Origin: Panopea generosa
Taxonomy: Eukaryota > Mollusca > Bivalvia > Adapedonta > Hiatellidae
NCBI GenBank assembly: GCA_029582155.1
Contig: CM055898.1
Coordinates: 35,146,955-35,210,954 of the forward strand
Length of the DNA stretch: 64,000 nucleotides
Direction of reading: 5' to 3'
This document shows positions 57,974 through 64,000 of this stretch, in pieces. The position numbers were made by a program, and so were the translations under genes. The notes below the pieces were generated by a model. The model was given only the letters and a program-made list of their open reading frames with translations, searched no databases and was not told the DNA's origin. Positions within the stretch are counted from its first letter, which is position 1. Every line of letters begins with the position of its first letter.

Positions 57974-60900
57974 ATGAAAACATTACAATTAATGAGTGTC
58001 TACTGCTGGTTATGCTTCACGGTCAAAGGTATGATAGCAATATTGCTGTGTTTTTAATTTCTCCATGTTTCTGTGTTTTACTTAATTTAATATTATATCA
58101 AAGTGATCTTATATTCTATTTTCTTTACCCAAATTATTTGCTTATGTTAATTCAAATACGTTTTATTCAAGCCATATGAAGAAGATTTCTAAAAGTTTAT
58201 CAGTGTTGTTGTTGTTGATATTTGTATCAGTGTTGCAGTTATTGATATTTGTATCAGTGTTGTTATTGATATTTGTTTGGAATCACGGAACTCGTTGAGC
58301 TCATTTATCAGTTTTATTCGAAAACAGAATACTGCTTAAGCAAATGGTAGGGGTAGTAAGGAATTTTGCTTATTTCATTTCCCACAGGATTCAATAAAGT
58401 CTGATATTTTTTTCTCTTTCCTTTGTTGCTTTCTGTGCTTTTAAGCAAGAAATTATATTGAGAAGGAAAGGCAACTAAATGAGATTTTGCAAAATCTCGC
58501 AATATCTTATTTACAATTATCTTAACTTCATTTTAGGAACAAAAATCAAAATTTTTAAATTGCAGAATGAAATTCTCATAAAATATATAACAGGGGTAAA
58601 GCGTCCGCCTCGCAAGCGGAAAGTCGTGGGTTCGATCCCATGTCGCGTCATGCCAACGACTTGAAAAATGTGAAAGAAGTGTTTTGAATAAATCAATAAT
58701 GCAATTATTGCTCTACCTTGTTTATGGCGAGATGTTGTGACGAGAGGGTTCATGTCGGTTCTGTTTTTGAGTTGTTACGATGTTCAATTATAATGTAATT
58801 TGGTAAAACAGATCTTAAAGTCGTCCTCATTTGATATAGACAACGATGTATGAAACTCGATTTGAATGATTTGAATTTGAAGTCGCTAAAATACTCTTTG
58901 AATGGTATTTGGCAACGTTTCCAACACATCGCTGGTTATATATAATGGCATATTTTGTTTTGATTTTCTTTTGGTGGGTGGGCGGAAGATCTCGGAATGA
59001 GTAGAACCACTGTCCTTCCGCAATTCTCCAGCAACTTTTCTCTCAACTAGCTACGCTGGAACCCATGATCGCTGTGGTGAGAGATGAATCATCATAAGAC
59101 AAAAGTGTCTACGACCTTTCGACCAAGGAGGATCCAAAAAGGCTCTTTGAAGTTTAAAAAATACATAAATGGTTTTATGAAAATTATAATAATGGGTAGA
59201 AATCCGTGTAATATCCTACAGTATGAGTATTTCAAAATACATGTTTATAAAATATGCACTGATTGTATAATATGGAATATTTCACAAATATAAATCACTG
59301 ATTAAAAACCTATTTCAGCGTTCCTGATAGACCCAGAACCAACGAAAGGTAACAATGTTATTTCATTACACTCTACGTATTTCAGTTGAATTACATGTAT
59401 ATTGAAAAAAGTGTGACACATACAAATTTCATATGAAATACATATACATGTTACTAATTCGTATAAATTACAATTTTATTAAAAAACTTTAACATTTGCC
59501 TATTTTTATAATAAAAGAAAACTTTATTACTTTTAAGTATACATAGGTAAGGTTTTTAAAGGCTTTGGCAACTTGTGTTATCTAAATGATCAGTATGTTA
59601 GTTACTGTAATCATATTTAAAAACAAACTCTTTCTAATGAATGTTTCTTTTTTAATTTTGAATTTTACCTTTGCTCTTGTTTACACGAAAACAGTTACGA
59701 CAATGACACCAATGCAATCTTCTGTGCAAGACGGCAACGTCACTACCGGTTCATGTGATATAGCTACAATAATGGAATGTATGGAGGATATTCAAGCATT
59801 TTATTTGACAAATATCACGAATTCAGAGAATGTAGACGCCCTGCTTAATTTTACTTGTGGGTAAGAAATAGCATTTCAATAAGCAAACTCTGATATATTT
59901 TTATCTGTATATATTGTTGTTTTTAAGTTTTTATTTGTACACATTAAAGTCAAGGCACACATATTATTTCAAACAACTATGTATTTATTTTTTTCGATTA
60001 AAATACGCGTTTGACTCAACTTTTAAGCTATAAATCTAAAAATGTATTATCCTACATAAATCTTCTTTCGATCATCAGTTTCGCAAAATGTTTTTTTACG
60101 TTCGCTTTTAAAACAAACGCAGATTAAAATATTCGTAAACTTAATCTATGATATCACAAACTAATGAAATGTAAGTCAAAACATGCTTAAACCATGTATA
60201 ATAATTGCTTCTGAGAACCAAAAAACATATTCTTCATTTTATACGTTTGATCTTCTTAAAAATATTGACTTGTTTATGTGATCGATTTTAATTATATGTG
60301 GCATATGATTTTAACAGAAATCTGTTATGGTTTCTGATTGGTTTAAAACTGCACAATGTCTTCCAATTGATGGAGATTAAAAAGGTTAATTCGATGTGTC
60401 ATTGTTATATTTGTATCCACCGGCTTACATCGCATGGCGTCTCAATATTTCAAATAATTGAATTGACATTTGCTTGGGTTATTTTTCACTAATACATCAA
60501 ACTTCAACAATATTTATAGAAAACTAGAATTACAAGTCATTATTGTCTATGTTGATTTTTATTTAGTTTTAAATGATTATAGCTTTAGTTAGATTTTCAG
60601 TTATCTTCTTTAGTCCAGAGGTAATCGCTGCTTCACACTGCTTGGAGAAGGTATCCCACATGTGTGATAATAGAACAGAATTGAGCACAATATTGCATGG
60701 TTTCTCTTCACCAGAACAGCTCACGGAGTTGTGTTCAGACGGCACAGGTAAACATTTAAGGGCGGTAAAACGTTTAAGTGAGGTGAGGTAATACATATAT
60801 TTCACCAGATAAGGTTACTTCATGCTTCATGACTCTATAAGCCATACTACGCTTAAAGGTGTAACAAAACCCATCTCTAAACCTTTAGCCATATTTTTTA

Positions 60901-61135
60901 ACCGCCCTCTTAATGAAGGGATTTATGCAAAATAGCAAATGTTTCACATCTATATAAAAAAGGTGACAAAGCTATAGTTTCAAACTATAAATATTTTTTT
61001 CTTCTAATTGAAAATACGATTTCAGGTCACACTGAAGAACTACCTCCCTTACATTACGGTAGAAAGATTCTTCCGCCTAAGAAATTAGAGCTGTGTAAAG
61101 CGGTTGGGCAATATATTTTGTTAAAAATGCATTAA
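57974..61135 (+). CDS. Five-exon secreted cysteine-containing glycoprotein, 164 aa
   Basis: Assembled from splice signals. Exons: 57974-58028, 59319-59348, 59695-59860, 60614-60747 and 61026-61135. Donors are AAAG|GTATGA, AAAG|GTAACA, TGTGG|GTAAGA and ACAG|GTAAAC; acceptors are CTATTTCAG, CGAAAACAG, CTTCTTTAG and CGATTTCAG. Phases (1, 1, 2, 1) agree and no stop occurs before TAA 61133-61135. Residues 1-19, MKTLQLMSVYCWLCFTVKA, look like a signal peptide. A Thr/Ser-rich stretch follows, then Cys49, 57, 83, 93, 101, 124 and 152. N-glycosylation sequons are Asn43, 68, 80 and 103. No transmembrane segment is seen. The Cys spacing loosely recalls small secreted helical domains such as DUF19, but this is only a suggestion. 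The last exon has a nearby duplicate at 56391. Function unknown; extracellular location inferred. Confidence 0.75.
58198..58277. repeat. Short tandem repeat in intron 1 (about 3 copies, 27-30 bp)
   Basis: ATCAGTGTTG, then TTATTGATATTTG, repeats three times with length variation. It lies in the first intron of the secreted-protein gene. Confidence 0.7.
58593..58665 (+). mobile_element. tRNA-like sequence (Ala-CGC-like), SINE head in intron 1
   Basis: GGGGTAAAGCGTCCGCCTCG, then CAAGCGGAAAGTCGTGG and GTTCGATCCCATG. The anticodon arm TCCGC-CTCGCAA-GCGGA pairs perfectly and would carry CGC, and the B box is good. The D arm and acceptor stem are poor, so I favour a tRNA-derived SINE relic over a working tRNA gene. 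Confidence 0.55.
58940..59080 (+). repeat. Dispersed repeat family E in intron 1
   Basis: TTGGTGGGTGGGCGGAAGAT, GAATGAGTAGAACCACT, TTCCGCAATTCTCCAGCAAC and CTGGAACCCATGATCGC parallel 51003-51125 in the same order. Confidence 0.55.
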
Positions 61136-61591
61136 ATGTCATATTTCTTTGTGCATATGGGAACATTGGAACATTTTCATGAATCTGCATAGTTTGGATG
61201 ACATTGGGAATTGTTTGATGATGCTATAACAGTTTAAAGATGCGTGGTGATACTATGCAACAAATGGGCAGAACTGTAAAAAAAGAAGGGGTGCCATCAA
61301 ACCATCAAAATTGTGAAAAAGCAACCTGCATAATTGGACCAACAGAGGACTATCTATGGGAATATGGCACTTTTAGAACCATTGGTAACGTATCCAGTGT
61401 TCCAGAAGTGCATGTCTCTACATGTAGAACAGTACAAAATTAATTGGTATGTGAGCCGTTCAAGAACCAGCTCATTTTCAAAAAACGCTGAGAGGAAACT
61501 GCATCTTTGTGATTCAGATTTACTTTTTTTTCAAAATCTGTCATTTTCTATGGGAAATACTGTATTTGAAACCTCTAAATGGAAAAATAAA
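61136..61591 (+). terminator. 3' UTR and polyadenylation signal of the secreted-protein gene
   Basis: Sequence to about 61462 is shared with 56504-56845. AATAAA at 61586-61591 is the first canonical hexamer after the stop codon. The 67- and 95-codon frames inside it are incidental. Confidence 0.5.
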
Positions 61592-62915
61592 TGTATGTTT
61601 GTCAAAAATGGAAGACTTTGAGTGAAATAGAGAAGCTGTCACACAGGCAAAACCAAACTTGAAGCTAAAACAGTTAAGCAAATAGGGCAATGAGATTAAA
61701 CAGCTGAAAAGTTGTGATGGAATGGTTGGAATCAGTATTTATTCAATTCAATTGAAGGAACACAAAGTGTTGATATTGTTGATAATTATGCAGCTGGGTC
61801 TGGCTAATACACAGTATATACCTACTCTTGGACATTCTGGTACCGTAAATGGTAAAATGCGACATATTTGAAATGACACGAAACCATTTCGCGTAATAAA
61901 TTCCCAGCATTTAGTTAAACGGTGCTTGAAACTTTTGTACCATCATCTGATTTCTTTCGGTTGTTCTTCTGATTTTTTTTCAAATAAAAATACATGATGC
62001 TTGCTATAGAACATAGATTTTTCTCATTGAAATTGATGTTTTTTCACCATCTGTTATTGAATGTGTACACTATTTTTCTCCACATTCAACAGAATGGCAT
62101 CTCAGATATGACAAGTTCTAATTTTCATTTAATTATTGCAACAACTCAATTTTAATGTCTTATTTTTTGCTGACAGTTTTGGAAAATCTGTAAAGTAACG
62201 AGTCATCTCACGATAAGTATTTCGTTTTGCAATATTCTTCGAAATATTTATTTCAAATTTATTTGTCGTAAAGAGACGCGCTTTAGCAAACCGTCTATTT
62301 GCAATGTTGTGCTTATCGGTCAAGCCAAATATACTTTATCCATATTATGTCTCATTTTCATTCATTGATTGATTTTCTTGCTTTATAGTGACTTTCATGC
62401 ACAATATACTTTCATTTGCTATTTAGTTTGTTAAAATGAACAAAATAGTTATGGAATTTAATATATGCCTAATAGATACCTCAATTAATAAAGAATCTAT
62501 TCATAGTTGATAATGAATCTAATGCAGGCGCACAAGTATGTTATTCATTCATGTATTGAAAAAGAGGCATGGTTAGTGTCAGTGATATGCAAATTACTGC
62601 CTGGTACCTACAAACATTAATATTTATTTGTTATAGATATAAAATAGTCAAATTTATAGTTTTGCGACAAAACAGAGCATTATTTGTAGCAAAAGCAACT
62701 ATTTATCCATATTTGGTCATTTATCTTGACACTTAAGTTATGTAATGTTGCATATACAATAAAATGAATATGCATTCAGATAGATTAACTATAGGAGACA
62801 ATGCAAATACATTTTCAAAGTATTTCTTTTTTCTATAATTATTTTCTAGGGAGGTCCTAAAGAATGAAATAGTGTTAAGCTACCTTCATAAGTGTTTTAA
62901 TATATTTTGAATACA
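61592..62915. other. Unassigned intergenic DNA
   Basis: A+T-rich sequence, no recognised gene or element. The last part may belong to the decayed LINE that follows. Confidence 0.45.
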
Positions 62916-63480
62916 GGTAAAGTTCCTACTGTGTGGGGTAGAAGTATTATTACTCATATTCCAAAATGTACGTCTTGTAATCCAAGAGACCCTTTGTCGT
63001 ATAGTGGTATAACAATTACATCTACAGTTTATAAAATTTATTGAAGATTATTGAATAGAATTACAAATTTCACCGAGCAAAACGATATTATATTTGAAGG
63101 TCAAAATGGGTTTCGTAAAGTTCGCAGTACCATTGACCATCTTACATCTCTAACAAACTTAATAGATACTAGGAAAAAAATGAAAAAAATCTACTTATTG
63201 TGCTTTTATTGATTTAATAAAGGCATATGATACTGTAAATAGAGATATTCTGTGGAAAAAAATAGATAAGTTGGTAATTCGGGAGAAACTTTTAGAAGCC
63301 ATTTAATCTCTCTATAAGAATGTATTATGTTCTATTAAGTTAAATGGTTTTAACACGGACTGGTTTGGTATTCTTTATCACCGATACTGTTTAACCTGTA
63401 TATTAATGACCTTGCTTTGAAAATAAATACATTACAGAAGAGTTTCTGTTAGATGACACTCTTTTGTCAGCAACAAAATT
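62916..63480 (+). pseudogene. Non-LTR retrotransposon (LINE) reverse transcriptase relic
   Basis: Frames read GKVPTVWGRSIITHIPK, NPRDPLSYSGITITSTVYKI, then a stop, QNGFRKVRSTIDHLTSLTNL, a frameshift in an A-run, AFIDLIKAYDTVNRDILW, and LYINDLAL after a deletion. These are RT blocks of animal LINEs: YRGI-type block, QxGFR block, and F-x-D-x2-K-A-Y-D motif A. The catalytic x-x-D-D block is not preserved. Stops, a frameshift and a deletion show it is dead. Confidence 0.88.
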
Positions 63481-64000
63481 TAATATTATCCAGCAAAAGC
63501 AGTTATACTTGATATGATTGTACTAGGCGAATACAAATATGTTTGAAAATACGGTATTCGTTACTTGAGCTTCATATACGAGAATTTTCATAAAAATTTG
63601 CAGGTTTTAAAGATTTTGGGATGTGTTTCCAGTCCTACAAACAAAATCCTGAATATAAACAGTGCATTGAAAGTGTATCAAATTCCAGTGCAAATACAAT
63701 TACAGAAAACTGTCAGTGAGTAAACAGCTGTGTGTTATTTTTGTTTAATACCACTAAGCGCTGGCCTTTATTATGTTATACAGTATAATGTTCATCTCTT
63801 ATATGTTTTAATTATAAGCTTATTTTTATAGAATCTAATAGTATTTTTTTTCTTTATCAAAATAAATCATTTTATTCATCTGCAGCTATATATTTAAGTC
63901 ACTATTGTCATTTAAAATTTGTCGTAAATTGTGTAAGGTATTTGCGTGTAACTTGGCATTTTAAGCCATAGTGTGTATGTTTTGTTTGCGGTGTTGGTAA
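63481..64000. other. Unassigned DNA to the window edge
   Basis: Possibly more LINE debris at the start; otherwise nothing recognised. Confidence 0.4.

Noticed and set aside
31930-58665. tRNA genes suggested by A-box and B-box matches (31930, 32822, 46636, 51262, 58593 and others)
   Set aside because: Heads are attached to conserved bodies, several have (AATC)n tails and one has a target duplication. Acceptor stems are poor. They are SINEs.
60598-60601. Alternative acceptor ATTTTCAG at 60600 for exon 4 of the secreted-protein gene
   Set aside because: Using it brings an in-frame TAG within five codons; the acceptor at 60613 keeps the frame open.

Overview
The window looks like a repeat-dense, A+T-rich metazoan nuclear genome, most probably a mollusc and perhaps a bivalve. 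The reasons are spliced genes with GT-AG introns, several families of tRNA-derived SINEs, a degenerate Ty3/gypsy element, LINE relics, MITE-like hairpins and very long minisatellites. The assignment to Mollusca is inference from repeat style, not from a marker gene. There is no sign of bacterial gene organisation.

Layout. 1-1607 is a 59-bp satellite. 2820-6513 is a foldback-type transposon: long inverted arms built of ~200-bp subrepeats around a unique loop, flanked by a 9-bp direct duplication. 6.5-9.5 kb is mostly unassigned DNA with a SINE relic, a hairpin element, a LINE fragment and a possible two-exon small gene. 9561-21050 is one uninterrupted array of a 30-bp unit (about 383 copies) with several layers of higher-order structure. 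24.25-30.78 kb is a GAT microsatellite grading into a second, unrelated 30-bp array; a 2.3-kb element with near-identical direct terminal repeats has inserted into it, and removing the element plus one ATGA copy restores the array phase. 31-35 kb is SINE and hairpin debris.

Two protein-coding genes are well supported. At 35238-36752 a single coding exon encodes a 504-aa protein whose C-terminal dual-specificity-phosphatase fold has lost the catalytic His and Cys (Tyr-Ser instead), so it is a STYX-like pseudophosphatase. At 57974-61135 five phase-compatible exons give a 164-aa predicted secreted, cysteine-containing, N-glycosylated protein. No single open frame shows this gene; it appears only when splice phases are followed. 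Its last exon and 3' UTR are duplicated 4.6 kb upstream (56391-56845).

37547-45866 is a decayed minus-strand Ty3/gypsy retrotransposon with both LTRs, CCHC gag, protease, RT, RNase H and integrase remnants. 46-50 kb holds three small tandem arrays. 51-57 kb has SINEs, one with an 11-bp target duplication, and a MITE. 62.9-63.5 kb has a frameshifted LINE reverse transcriptase.

The two genes have no evident functional link. What dominates the window is repeat biology: two unrelated arrays with the same 30-bp period, and several mobile elements whose insertion boundaries can be read directly. All long open frames inside the arrays are consequences of a period divisible by three and are not annotated as genes.
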